DNA of 34,983 nucleotides from Actinomycetes bacterium (GTDB lineage Bacteria; Actinomycetota; Acidimicrobiia; Acidimicrobiales; RAAP-2): the NCBI GenBank assembly GCA_021823525.1, contig JAKANY010000015.1:1-34983 (forward strand). Reading direction: 5' to 3'. A model generated the notes under the pieces. That model was not told the DNA's origin. It did no database searches and was given only the letters and a program-made list of their open reading frames with translations. Below are positions 23,884-31,957 of the stretch, piece by piece. Every line of letters begins with the position of its first letter. Within the stretch, counting starts at the first letter, position 1. Both the position numbers and the translations under genes were made by a program.

Positions 23884-24800
23884 GACCAGCGAACCACCGC
23901 GCTCGCCCAAGTCATGCCCGCACCGAACCCGGTCACCAGGGCGTAGTCGCCCGGGTGCACGCGGCCCGACTCGATGGCGTCGACCATCGCCAGGGGGATC
24001 GACGAGCTGGAGGTGTTGCCGTAGCGGTCCAGGACCACGACGGCGCGCTCCATCTCGATGCCCAGCCGCTGGGTCGCGGCCTGGATGATGCGGATGTTGG
24101 CCTGGTGCGGCACGACCAGGCTGATCTGGTCGGCCTTGACGTCGGCGTCGGCCATGGCCTGCTCGGCCGACTGCACCACGACGCGCACGGCGCGGCGGAA
24201 GACCTCGCGCCCGTCCATCTGGAAGAAGCCGCCGTGCTCGCAGGTCAGCAGGTCGGCCGCGGTCCCGTCGGCCCCGAGGACGAAGCTGAGCAGGTCCGAG
24301 CCGGAGGGGTCGTACTCGAGCACCACGGCGCCCGCGCCGTCGCCCAGCAGCACCGCCATGTTGCGGTCGGACCAGTCGACCCAGCGCGAGAGGTTCTCCG
24401 AGCCGATCACCAGCATCTTGCGCTGCCCGGTCTCGATGAGGCCGACCGCGGTGCGCAGCGCGTAGACGAAGCCGCTGCACGCGGCGTTCACGTCCATGGC
24501 CGGGCAGGTCAGGCCCATCTCGGCGGCGATGAGCGGCGCGGTGGCCGGGGTGATGCGATCGGGCGTGGTGGTGGCCACCAGCAGGAAGTCGATGTCGTCG
24601 AGTCCGAAGCCCGAGGCGGCCAGGGCGCGCTGACCCGCCAGCACACCGAGGGACTTGGCGCTGCCGCCGATGCGGCGCTCGCGGATGCCGGTGCGCTCGG
24701 TGATCCAGGCGTCGGACGTGTCGAGGGTCTGGGAGAGCTCGTCGTTGGTGACGACCCGGTCGGGGACGGCCGATCCCCACCCCCGGAAGCGTACGCCCAT
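23880..24800 (-). CDS. fabH: Beta-ketoacyl-ACP synthase III family protein (FabH)
   Basis: Condenses acyl-CoA with malonyl-ACP to start fatty-acid synthesis, or acts as a KAS III in a specialised pathway. The 306-residue product has the triad Cys108 (NAACSGF), His232 (PHQANIRI) and Asn262 (YGNTSSSSIP), plus DAWITERTGIRERR at residues 30-43 and the GFGAGMTWAS ending. The length is slightly short of the typical ~315-330. No other fatty-acid synthase gene is adjacent, and it is coupled to a nucleotidyltransferase, so a dedicated role is possible. The 49-bp gap to the upstream thioesterase contains TAGACT (24841-24836) as a possible separate -10. Confidence 0.93.
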   Translation of the reverse strand: MGVRFRGWGSAVPDRVVTNDELSQTLDTSDAWITERTGIRERRIGGSAKSLGVLAGQRALAASGFGLDDIDFLLVATTTPDRITPATAPLIAAEMGLTCPAMDVNAACSGFVYALRTAVGLIETGQRKMLVIGSENLSRWVDWSDRNMAVLLGDGAGAVVLEYDPSGSDLLSFVLGADGTAADLLTCEHGGFFQMDGREVFRRAVRVVVQSAEQAMADADVKADQISLVVPHQANIRIIQAATQRLGIEMERAVVVLDRYGNTSSSSIPLAMVDAIESGRVHPGDYALVTGFGAGMTWASAVVRWS

Positions 24801-24849
24801 GCGACTGCCCCTATCTCTCGACGATGGACGGGACCAGTCTAGGCCCCGG

Positions 24850-25254
24850 TCACGTGCTCTCGGGGACGGGCAGGACCTGCAGGGTGCAGCGCGCCACGCT
24901 GATCAGGCGATTCTCGTCGTCGCGCAGCTCGATGCCCCACACGTGGACGCGGCGACCCTTGCGCAGGGGCGTGGCGGTCGCGGTCAAGGTGCCCTCGCGC
25001 ATGGAGCGCAGGTGCGAGCAGTTCAGGTCGGTGCCCACGATGAGCTCGCCGGGGCCGACGCTCAGCCCGCCGCCGAAGGAGGCCGCGCCCTCGGCCAGCA
25101 GCGCGGACACCCCGCCGTGGAGCAGGCCGTAGGGCTGGTGCAGGCGCTCGGTGACCTCGACGCGCAGCACCACGCGCTCGGGCGTGGCCTCGACGACCTC
25201 GACGCCGAGCAGGTCGTGGACGGTCGGGCGGTCCATGAATGCGGGATGGTCCAT
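24850..25254 (-). CDS. Hotdog-fold thioesterase (PaaI/YbdB-like)
   Basis: A 134-residue single hotdog domain. The motif LHGGVSALLAEGAAS (residues about 45-59) has the HGG-x3-L-x2-E pattern of PaaI-type acyl-CoA thioesterases, with the candidate catalytic Glu at about 55. VGTDLNCSHLRSMREGTLTATATPL and KGRRVHVWGIELRDDENRLISVARCTL are the expected later strands. ATG 25254 follows TAGGAT by 6 nt (leaderless). It lies upstream of fabH on the same strand, so it may hydrolyse an acyl product of the same route. Confidence 0.86.
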   Translation of the reverse strand: MDHPAFMDRPTVHDLLGVEVVEATPERVVLRVEVTERLHQPYGLLHGGVSALLAEGAASFGGGLSVGPGELIVGTDLNCSHLRSMREGTLTATATPLRKGRRVHVWGIELRDDENRLISVARCTLQVLPVPEST

Positions 25255-25290
25255 CGGCTCATCCTACGAGAGCGGGCTAACCTGCCACGG
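25255..25290. promoter_or_regulatory. Back-to-back leaderless promoters, thioesterase and threonine aldolase
   Basis: In a 36-bp divergent gap the minus strand has TAGGAT (25266-25261), 6 nt from the thioesterase ATG. The plus strand has TAACCT (25278-25283), 7 nt from the aldolase GTG. There is no room for a Shine-Dalgarno on either side. Confidence 0.6.
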
Positions 25291-26307
25291 GTGCGACCCG
25301 TGGACCTGCGCTCGGACACTGTGACGCGGCCGACGGCCGCCATGCGCGCGGCCATGGCCGCGGCCGAGGTCGGTGACGACGGCTACGGCGAGGATCCCAC
25401 GGTCAACGCGCTCGAGGCGCGCGCCGCCCAGATCCTGGGAAAGCCCGCCGCCGTGTTCACGCCGTCGGGGGTCATGGCCAACCAGATGGCCATGCGCGTG
25501 CTCACACGGCCCGGCGACGTGGTCATCGCGGGCGCCAACCAGCACGTGGTCGACTTCGAGATGGGCGCCTCGGCGCGCAATGCCCAGGTCCAGTTCGCGA
25601 CGCTGCCTGACGACGACGGGCGCCTCGACCCGGCCGCGGTCCTCGCGCGCCTCGACGCCGAGGCGGACCACCGGGCGGCCGTGGGCGCGATCGCGGTGGA
25701 GAACACCCACATGGTCTCGGGGGGCACACCCTGGGCGCTCGGGGACCTGCGGGCCCTGGCCGCCGCCGTCGACCGTCCGATCCACCTCGACGGAGCGCGG
25801 CTCTTCAACGCGGTCGTCGCGACCGGCACATCGGCCGCCGACTACGCCGCGACGGCGACCACCGTCATGGTGTGTCTCTCCAAGGGGCTCGCCGCACCGG
25901 TCGGCTCGATCCTCGCGGGCCCGACCGACCTGATGGAGCGCGCGCGTCTCGAGCGCAAGCGCCTCGGGGGCGCGATGCGCCAAGCCGGGATCCTGGCGGC
26001 CGCCGGGCTGGTCGCACTCACCGACATGGTCGAGCGCCTGGCCGACGACCACCGGCGCGCCCGGGTGCTCGCCGAGGCCGTCGCGGCAGCCTTCCCGCGC
26101 GCGGGCTACGACCCGGCGACCTGTCGCACCAACATGGTCGTCTTCGCTCACGACGATGCGCGCGCCCTCGTTGCGGAGCTGGCCGCGGACGGCGTGCTCG
26201 CGGGCACCCTGGCGCCACGCGTGGTGCGACTCGTGACGCATCTCGACGTTGACGACGACGACCTCGACCACGTCGTGGATGTTCTCGCGCGCCGCCGCCG
26301 CGCCTGA
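25291..26307 (+). CDS. Low-specificity L-threonine aldolase (PLP-dependent)
   Basis: Cleaves L-threonine and L-allo-threonine to glycine and acetaldehyde; cytoplasmic fold-type I PLP enzyme. The 338-residue product shows the family N-terminus VDLRSDTVTRPTAAMRAAMAAA, GDDGYGEDPTVNALE, the PLP-phosphate region PSGVMANQMA, HLDGARLFNA with the cofactor Asp, and the Schiff-base Lys198 in CLSKGLAAPVGS. GTG 25291 was chosen because TAACCT lies 7 nt upstream and the family motif begins 4 residues in. The C-terminus after VTHLDVDDDDLDHVVDVL is standard. Confidence 0.93.
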   Translation: MRPVDLRSDTVTRPTAAMRAAMAAAEVGDDGYGEDPTVNALEARAAQILGKPAAVFTPSGVMANQMAMRVLTRPGDVVIAGANQHVVDFEMGASARNAQVQFATLPDDDGRLDPAAVLARLDAEADHRAAVGAIAVENTHMVSGGTPWALGDLRALAAAVDRPIHLDGARLFNAVVATGTSAADYAATATTVMVCLSKGLAAPVGSILAGPTDLMERARLERKRLGGAMRQAGILAAAGLVALTDMVERLADDHRRARVLAEAVAAAFPRAGYDPATCRTNMVVFAHDDARALVAELAADGVLAGTLAPRVVRLVTHLDVDDDDLDHVVDVLARRRRA

Positions 26308-26358
26308 GGGCCGGTCGCTGGCGCCAACCGGTGGGCTAGCGTGGTGGCGGAGCCCCCG

Positions 26359-27600
26359 ATGAGCGACCGACAGCACCTTTCGAGTTTCCTGCGCCGCCCC
26401 ATCCTCGGCAAGGACGGCGACCGGATCGGACGCGTCCAGGACCTGGTCGCGCGGCTCGGCGACGACGCGTACCCGCCGGTGGTGGGGGCGGTGATCCGCA
26501 TCGAGGGTCGGGACCTGTTCGTCCCCGCGCGCAAGCTCGCCGGTTTCGAGGAGGGCTCCTTGCGCTTCACGGGTCGGCGGGTCGACCTGCGCAAGTTCGA
26601 GCGTCGCCCGGGCGAGCTGCTGCTCGCGGGCGACCTGCTCGCCCACCACCTCATCAACGTGGCGCGCGGGCGCCTGGTGCGCGCCCACGACATTGAGCTG
26701 GTGGTGGCGGGGGGTGGCTGGGCCGTTACGGGCGTGGACCCGCGCCGCGTGGGCCTGTGGCGCCGCAGCGCGTCGAGCCCCCATACCGCGGCCATCGACT
26801 TCGCCTCGATCCAGCCCTTCGTCGGCCAGGTGCCCTCGGCGCGCCTGCGCATCCCCTTCCGCAAGCTGGCCCGCCTCCACCCCGCGCAGATCGCCGATCT
26901 GGTCGAGCAGGCGAGCCACGAGGAGGGCGAGGAGATCATCGAGGCAGTGGGCCTGGACCGCGAGCTCGAGGCCGACGTCTTCGAGGAGCTCGACACCGAG
27001 CACCAGCTGGAGTTCCTCGAGGTGCGCTCCGACGCCGAGGCGGCGCGCCTGCTGGCGCGCATGGAGCCCGACGCGGCTGCCGACCTCTTCACCGAGATCG
27101 ACCAGGAGCGGCGCTCGCCCCTGCTGGACCTCATGCCCGCGCCCCAGCAGGCCAAGATGCGCCAGCTGCTCTCGTACAACAGCGAGACCGCGGGCGGGCT
27201 GATGAGTCCGGACTTCCTGTCAGTGGCCGCGACGGCGACCGTCGACGAGTCACTGGCGACCGTGCGCACGTCGACGCTGCCGACGGCCGCCTTGAGCACG
27301 GTCTTCCTGCTCGGCGCCTCGGGAGAGCCCGCGGGCGTGATGGCGCTCGCCGACCTGGTGCGTGCGCGTGCCGGCGAGCCCGCCCTGACCTCCGCACGCA
27401 CGGACGTCACCTGCGCGCATCCCGACTGGGACATCCACCAGGTCGCGCGCACGATGAGCGACTTCAACCTCACGGTGCTGCCCGTCGTCGACGAGCGCGA
27501 CGGGCGGATGCTGGGGATCATCACGGTGGACGACCTGCTCGACGAGCTCCTGCCCCAGGGCTGGCGTCGCGACTTCGGCATGTCGACGGTGGAGGAGTGA
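26359..27600 (+). CDS. PRC-barrel / MgtE-N / CBS-pair regulatory protein
   Basis: A soluble 413-residue protein. It has an N-terminal PRC-barrel-like region (about 1-85, LGKDGDRIGRVQDLVARLG) and a second barrel-like half to about 160. An MgtE intracellular N-domain spans about 170-265 (LHPAQIADLVEQASHEEGEEIIEAV, LEFLEVRSDAEAARLLARMEPDAAADLF). A CBS pair (about 275-400) ends GIITVDDLLDELLP. This is the cytosolic Mg2+-sensing half of MgtE without its membrane channel. Together with the next gene, a Nramp-related transporter, it looks like a split Mg2+ sensor and transporter. ATG 26359 follows GGCGGAG; a TAGCGT -10 lies at 26337-26342. Confidence 0.87.
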   Translation: MSDRQHLSSFLRRPILGKDGDRIGRVQDLVARLGDDAYPPVVGAVIRIEGRDLFVPARKLAGFEEGSLRFTGRRVDLRKFERRPGELLLAGDLLAHHLINVARGRLVRAHDIELVVAGGGWAVTGVDPRRVGLWRRSASSPHTAAIDFASIQPFVGQVPSARLRIPFRKLARLHPAQIADLVEQASHEEGEEIIEAVGLDRELEADVFEELDTEHQLEFLEVRSDAEAARLLARMEPDAAADLFTEIDQERRSPLLDLMPAPQQAKMRQLLSYNSETAGGLMSPDFLSVAATATVDESLATVRTSTLPTAALSTVFLLGASGEPAGVMALADLVRARAGEPALTSARTDVTCAHPDWDIHQVARTMSDFNLTVLPVVDERDGRMLGIITVDDLLDELLPQGWRRDFGMSTVEE

Positions 27601-27862
27601 TCGTGTGCTCCCGGCGACGTGGCCCCGTTCTAAGGAGGTCTCTCTGAAACCTCCGAGTACCGCCCCGGCGGAACTGTCCGTGGCGTCGCACCCGCGCCGA
27701 GCGCACCGAGTGATCGCGTAGCTCCCGTCGCGAGGTGGCCGACGACGCAGCCCCACCTCGAACGAACGGGAGATCAACCGTGTACGACCGCGCAGGAAAG
27801 ACGACGGCAGGGTCCGTCGCGCCCGGCCGCGCCCGCACGGCGGTTCTCCGCCCCGGCGACTG
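27601..27862 (+). promoter_or_regulatory. Structured 5' leader of the Nramp-related gene, riboswitch-like
   Basis: A 262-nt gap with extensive pairing. A closing helix CCCGTTC (27624-27630) with GAACGGG (27764-27770) would enclose a ~130-nt domain. Local hairpins are GGAGGT/ACCTCC (27634-27639, 27649-27654) and CGAGGTGG/CCACCTCG (27731-27738, 27753-27760). The 3' strand ACGGGAG (27766-27772) can instead pair with CTCCCGT (27722-27728), so two folds exclude each other, as in riboswitch expression platforms. A full-strength Shine-Dalgarno, TAAGGAGGT at 27631-27639, has no normal start after it, only a CTG 5 nt away opening a 25-codon Pro-containing frame. The outline recalls M-box (Mg2+) leaders, but I cannot match the consensus. 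Confidence 0.5.
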
Positions 27863-29497
27863 ATGGCCCGCGAGCTCCCGCCGACCTCCGAGACCAGCGC
27901 CGTGCTCGACAGCGCGCACACCGGCGACATCCGGGGCGCCTTCGGCACGATCTCCCAGCACGACCTCGGGGCGCGCTCGACGCTGCGCGCCCGGCTGCTG
28001 ACGCTGCTGGCCATCATGGGCCCGGGGCTCATCGTGATGATCGGCGACAACGACGCCGGCGGCGTCTCCACCTACGCCCAGGCCGGGCAGAACTTCGGCC
28101 TCTCGCTGCTGTGGACGCTGCCGCTGCTGATCCCGGTCCTGGTGGTGAACCAGGAGATGGTGGTGCGCCTGGGGGCGGTCACCGGCGTCGGGCACGCGCG
28201 GCTCATCAACGAGCGCTTCGGCCGCTTCTGGGGCGCCTTCTCGGTGGGCGACCTGTTCATCTTGAACTTCCTGACCATCGCGACCGAGTTCATCGGCGTG
28301 AGCCTCTCGCTGGGCTATCTCGGGGTCAGCCAGTACGTGTCGGTACCCGTCGCCGCCGTCGCGCTGATCCTGATGACCGCGACGGGCAGCTTTCGGCGCT
28401 GGGAGCGCTTCATGTTCGTGTTCGTCTTCGCGAACTTCCTCGTGATCCCCCTGGCGATCCTGCGCCACCCCGCGATCGGTCCCATCGTCCACGGCTTCGT
28501 CACCCCGGGGGTGCGTGGAGGCTTCAACTCGACCTCGGTGCTGCTGATCATGGCGATCGTCGGCACGACGGTCGCGCCCTGGCAGCTCTTCTTCCAGCAG
28601 TCCAACATCGTCGACAAGCGCATCACCCCGCGCTGGGTCAACTACGAGCGCACCGACACGGTGCTCGGATCGCTGGTGACGGTGCTCGCGGCGAGCCTGC
28701 TCATCGTCGTGGTGTCGGCGGCCCTCGGATCGACGCCCCTCGCGGGTCACTTCCAGAACGGCGCCGCCGTGGCCGCGGGCCTGCAGCGCTACGTCGGGCG
28801 TGCGGCCGGCGTGCTCTTCGCCATCATCTTGCTCAACGCCTCGATCATCGGCGCAGCCTCGGTGACCCTGGCCACGTCGTACGCGTTCGGCGACATGTTT
28901 GGGGCCAAGCACTCGCTGCACCGCAGCTGGCGCGACGCGAAGTTCTTCTACGGTGTCTTCGCGGCCATGGTCGTGGTCGCGGCCGGCATCGTGATCATCC
29001 CGGGCGCGCCACTCGGACTCATCACCACGGCCGTGCAGGCGCTCGCGGGGGTCCTGCTGCCCAGCGCCACCGTGTTCCTCCTCCTGCTGTGCAACGACGA
29101 GGCGGTGCTCGGGCCCTGGGTCAACCGCCCGTGGCTCAACGTCGTGGCCAGCGTCATCGTCGGGGTCCTGTTGATGATGTCGTTGATCTTGATGGTCACC
29201 ACGCTCTTCACGCACCTCGACGTGCGGACGTTCTCGCTGGGCCTGGGCGCCGTCTTCGTGATCACCTACCTGGTGGCCGGGGTGTGGATGGCGCTGCGCC
29301 GCCGCCGGCGCGGGCCGCGGCCCACCCCGCCGGGCGATCGCGCGACGTGGCGCATGCCACCCATCAACCTGCTGCACCGGCCCCGGTGGTCGCGCGGGAC
29401 GCTCGCGGGCATGTACGTCCTGCGCGGGTACCTGGTGCTCGCGGTCGTCATGCTCCTGGTCAAGGCGATCCAGCTCGGTCTGCACCACCACGGGTGA
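27863..29497 (+). CDS. Nramp-related divalent metal transporter, NRMT-like (probable Mg2+)
   Basis: A 544-residue membrane protein with about eleven helices of the Nramp (APC) fold. The first-helix metal motif, DPGN in classical Nramps, reads D62-N63-D64-A65. The sixth-helix A-x-x-M-P-H reads T235-T-V-A238-P-W240. Loss of the Asn and of the soft-metal-selecting Met, both to Ala, is what is known for Nramp-related magnesium transporters (NRMT). A C-terminal arginine-rich cytoplasmic part precedes a last helix. It follows the MgtE-N/CBS protein and a structured leader. Mg2+ (or Mn2+) uptake is the inferred role. ATG 27863 has no clear Shine-Dalgarno. Confidence 0.87.
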   Translation: MARELPPTSETSAVLDSAHTGDIRGAFGTISQHDLGARSTLRARLLTLLAIMGPGLIVMIGDNDAGGVSTYAQAGQNFGLSLLWTLPLLIPVLVVNQEMVVRLGAVTGVGHARLINERFGRFWGAFSVGDLFILNFLTIATEFIGVSLSLGYLGVSQYVSVPVAAVALILMTATGSFRRWERFMFVFVFANFLVIPLAILRHPAIGPIVHGFVTPGVRGGFNSTSVLLIMAIVGTTVAPWQLFFQQSNIVDKRITPRWVNYERTDTVLGSLVTVLAASLLIVVVSAALGSTPLAGHFQNGAAVAAGLQRYVGRAAGVLFAIILLNASIIGAASVTLATSYAFGDMFGAKHSLHRSWRDAKFFYGVFAAMVVVAAGIVIIPGAPLGLITTAVQALAGVLLPSATVFLLLLCNDEAVLGPWVNRPWLNVVASVIVGVLLMMSLILMVTTLFTHLDVRTFSLGLGAVFVITYLVAGVWMALRRRRRGPRPTPPGDRATWRMPPINLLHRPRWSRGTLAGMYVLRGYLVLAVVMLLVKAIQLGLHHHG

Positions 29498-29530
29498 GTG
29501 GCCCGGATCACGCGTGCCTAGTCTCGTGAC

Positions 29531-30358
29531 GTGACCCCGATGCCCACGCTGGTGGCCGTGCACGCCCACCCCGACGACGAGGCGCTGTTCACCGCGGGCG
29601 CCTCACTGCTGGCGGCCGCGCGCGGGGCGCGCACGGTGCTCGTGACCTGCACCGACGGGCGCTACGGCATCGATCCCGCGGGCCGGTCGGGGGATGATCC
29701 CGACCACGACGCGGTCGCCACGGCCGAGCGCCGGGCCGCCGAGCTCGCGCGCGGGGCGCACCGCGCCGGGTTCACCCGCCGGGTGAGCCTGGGCTACGCG
29801 GACTCGGGCATGGTGGGATGGGCGAGCAATGACGACCCGAGCGCCTTCGTGCGCGCGGACCGCGCGTTGGCCGCCGTGACGCTGGCCGCCCTGCTCGACG
29901 AAGTGGCCGCGACGGTGGTGCTCACCTACGACGAGCGCGGCTTCTACGACCACCCGGACCACATCGCGGCCAACGCCGTGACCCGCGCGGCGGTCGCCCG
30001 CTCGGCGAGCGTCGAGCGCCTGTACTACCGCGTCGTGCCCACGAGCGTGCTCACCCGCTTCGTGCCCGACGCTCACGCCCTGGAGGTCTTCTTGCCGGCG
30101 TGGGTCCTCGACGCGGGCATCGGCGTGGCCGACGAGCGCGTGACGACGGCTCTGGACACCCGGGCGGTCCTCGCGGGCCAGCGTGCGGCCATGGAGGCCC
30201 ACGCCAGCCAGGTCGACAACGCGGACCTGATCGGCCTGAGCGATCCCCTGTTCACGACGCTCTTCGGGACCGAGTACTACGAGAGGGCCTGGAGCCGCCA
30301 CCCGGTGGCCGCCGGCGCCGATCGCGACGACCTGTTTGGAGGGCTGTCGTGGGACTGA
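29531..30358 (+). CDS. LmbE/PIG-L family zinc deacetylase, paralogue 1
   Basis: A 275-residue member of the GlcNAc-PI de-N-acetylase family, whose actinobacterial members include MshB and Mca of mycothiol metabolism. The metal-binding HAHPDDE is at residues 11-17, and HPDH at 141-144 supplies the third ligand. TCTDGRYG and SLGYADSGM are family motifs. GTG 29531 lies 6 nt after TAGTCT (29519-29524), a leaderless arrangement. The substrate is not determined. It overlaps the next paralogue by 10 nt. Confidence 0.87.
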   Translation: MTPMPTLVAVHAHPDDEALFTAGASLLAAARGARTVLVTCTDGRYGIDPAGRSGDDPDHDAVATAERRAAELARGAHRAGFTRRVSLGYADSGMVGWASNDDPSAFVRADRALAAVTLAALLDEVAATVVLTYDERGFYDHPDHIAANAVTRAAVARSASVERLYYRVVPTSVLTRFVPDAHALEVFLPAWVLDAGIGVADERVTTALDTRAVLAGQRAAMEAHASQVDNADLIGLSDPLFTTLFGTEYYERAWSRHPVAAGADRDDLFGGLSWD

Positions 30359-31185
30359 CGGTGATGGCCGTGCACGCGCACCCCGACGACGAGGTCTTCG
30401 CGACCGGCGGGGTCCTACGGCTCCTCGCCGACCAGGGCGTGCGCACGGTGCTCGTGACCTGCACCGACGGGCGCTTCGGTGATGCGCCGGGAGGCGTCAA
30501 GCCAGGCGCGGCGGGCCACGACCCCGCGGCCGTCGCCGCGCTGCGCGACGGCGAGCTCGACGCGGCCTGCCGGGCCCTGGGCGTGACGCGCAGCGTGCGC
30601 CTGGGATATCGCGACTCGGGGATGATGGGCTGGCCCCAGAACGACGAGCCCGGCTCGTTCTGGTCGACGCGCGTCGACGAGGCGACCGACCGCCTGAGCG
30701 CACTGGTGCGTGCCGAGCGACCCCAGGTCGTGGTGACCTACAACGCGTTCGGCTTCTACGGCCACCCCGACCACATCCAGGCGCACCGCATCACCGTCGC
30801 GGCGCTCACGACCCTCGACGAGCCGCCCACCCTCTACTACAACGCGCTGCCCCGCAGCGTCGCGCAAGCTTGGCGCGACCAGGCCGCCGGCGCGCGCGAC
30901 GCGAGCGGCGAGAAGCGCGGCGGCGAGGCCGCGGGGGAGGAGTTCGACCCCGTCGCGCTCTCCACCCCCGACGACGCGATCGACGCCGCCATCGACGTGC
31001 GCGCGGCGCTCGGGGCCAAGCGCGCCGCGATGGCCGCCCACGCGTCCCAGCTGGCCGACGCGCCGTGGCTCGCCCTCGACGAGGACGCCTTCGCGCTCGC
31101 CATGGGGACCGAGTGGTTCGTGCGCGCGACCAACCCGCACGGACTCGACGGGGCGACCGGCGACCTCCTGGCGGGCTACCGCTAG
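30349..31185 (+). CDS. LmbE/PIG-L family zinc deacetylase, paralogue 2
   Basis: A 278-residue tandem paralogue with HAHPDDE at residues 9-15 and HPDH at 139-142, sharing RTVLVTCTDGRFG, LGYRDSGMMGW and the AAMAAHASQ stretch with its neighbour. It has an extra charged insert near 180-205 (GARDASGEKRGGEAAGEEF). GTG 30349 is supported by GGAGGG 5 nt upstream and overlaps the previous gene. MshB-like N-acetyl-glucosaminyl-inositol deacetylation or Mca-like amidase activity is plausible, but no mycothiol gene lies nearby. Confidence 0.87.
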   Translation: MGLTVMAVHAHPDDEVFATGGVLRLLADQGVRTVLVTCTDGRFGDAPGGVKPGAAGHDPAAVAALRDGELDAACRALGVTRSVRLGYRDSGMMGWPQNDEPGSFWSTRVDEATDRLSALVRAERPQVVVTYNAFGFYGHPDHIQAHRITVAALTTLDEPPTLYYNALPRSVAQAWRDQAAGARDASGEKRGGEAAGEEFDPVALSTPDDAIDAAIDVRAALGAKRAAMAAHASQLADAPWLALDEDAFALAMGTEWFVRATNPHGLDGATGDLLAGYR

Positions 31186-31189
31186 TCAG

Positions 31190-31195
31190 TACGAT
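31190..31195 (+). promoter_or_regulatory. -10 of the ABC importer / nucleoside operon
   Basis: TACGAT lies 6 nt before GTG 31202, again without room for a ribosome-binding site. Confidence 0.5.
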
Positions 31196-31201
31196 GGATT
31201 G

Positions 31202-31957
31202 GTGACCGAGCCGCTGCTCAGCCTGCGCGAGGTCGCCAAGACCTTCGGCGAGACGGTCGCCCTGGCGCCGACGACCCTGACCATCGACGAGGGGTCCTTC
31301 GTCGCGATCGTCGGGCCCTCGGGCTGTGGCAAGTCGACGCTGTTCAACGTCATCGCCGGCCTGCTGACCCCCGACGGAGGTGACGTCCTCCTGCGGGACC
31401 GGCCCGTCACCGGGTCGACCGGCCACGTCGGCTACATGCTCCAAAAGGACCTCCTCGTGCCCTGGCGCACCGTGGAGGACAACATCACCATGGCCAAGCG
31501 CCTCACGGGTCGCGTGACCGCCGAGGACCGGGCCGAGGCCCGGCGCATGGCCCGCGCCTACGGGCTCGGGGAGTTCTTGCGCCACTACCCCTCGGCCCTG
31601 TCGGGCGGGATGCGCCAGCGCGTCGCCTTCATGCGCACCCTCATGACCCACCAGAGCCTGCTGCTGCTCGACGAGCCCTTCGGGGCCCTCGACGCCCAGA
31701 CGCGCCTCGAGATGCAGCAGTGGCTCCTCCAGGTGTGGCGCGACGCGCAGCGCACCGTGCTCTTCATCACCCACGACGTCGACGAGTCGATCTTCCTGGC
31801 TGACCGGGTTGTGGTGATGTCGCCTCGGCCCGGTCGGGTAGTGGCGGACTTTACGAGCCCCCTCGCGCGCCCCCGCACGCTCGACATGCTCACCGAGGGT
31901 CACTTCATCGAGCTCAAGGGGCGCGTCATGCACCTCTTGCACGGGGGCGCGACGTGA
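31202..31957 (+). CDS. NitT/TauT-type ABC importer ATPase
   Basis: A 251-residue ATPase of the nitrate/sulfonate/pyrimidine-precursor importer class. Walker A GPSGCGKS is at residues 38-45, the Q-loop is GYMLQKDLLVPWRTVEDNI (LLPW-type, typical of SsuB/TauB/ThiZ), the signature is LSGGMRQRVAFMRTL, Walker B is LLLLDEPFGALD, and the switch is ITHDVDESIFLADR. First gene of a likely five-gene unit; its stop overlaps the permease start. Confidence 0.91.
   Translation: MTEPLLSLREVAKTFGETVALAPTTLTIDEGSFVAIVGPSGCGKSTLFNVIAGLLTPDGGDVLLRDRPVTGSTGHVGYMLQKDLLVPWRTVEDNITMAKRLTGRVTAEDRAEARRMARAYGLGEFLRHYPSALSGGMRQRVAFMRTLMTHQSLLLLDEPFGALDAQTRLEMQQWLLQVWRDAQRTVLFITHDVDESIFLADRVVVMSPRPGRVVADFTSPLARPRTLDMLTEGHFIELKGRVMHLLHGGAT

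Noticed and set aside
27601..27862. Firm assignment of the leader to M-box, yybP-ykoY or ydaO riboswitch
   Set aside because: Only the helix order recalls the M-box; the conserved internal nucleotides of these classes could not be matched by eye.
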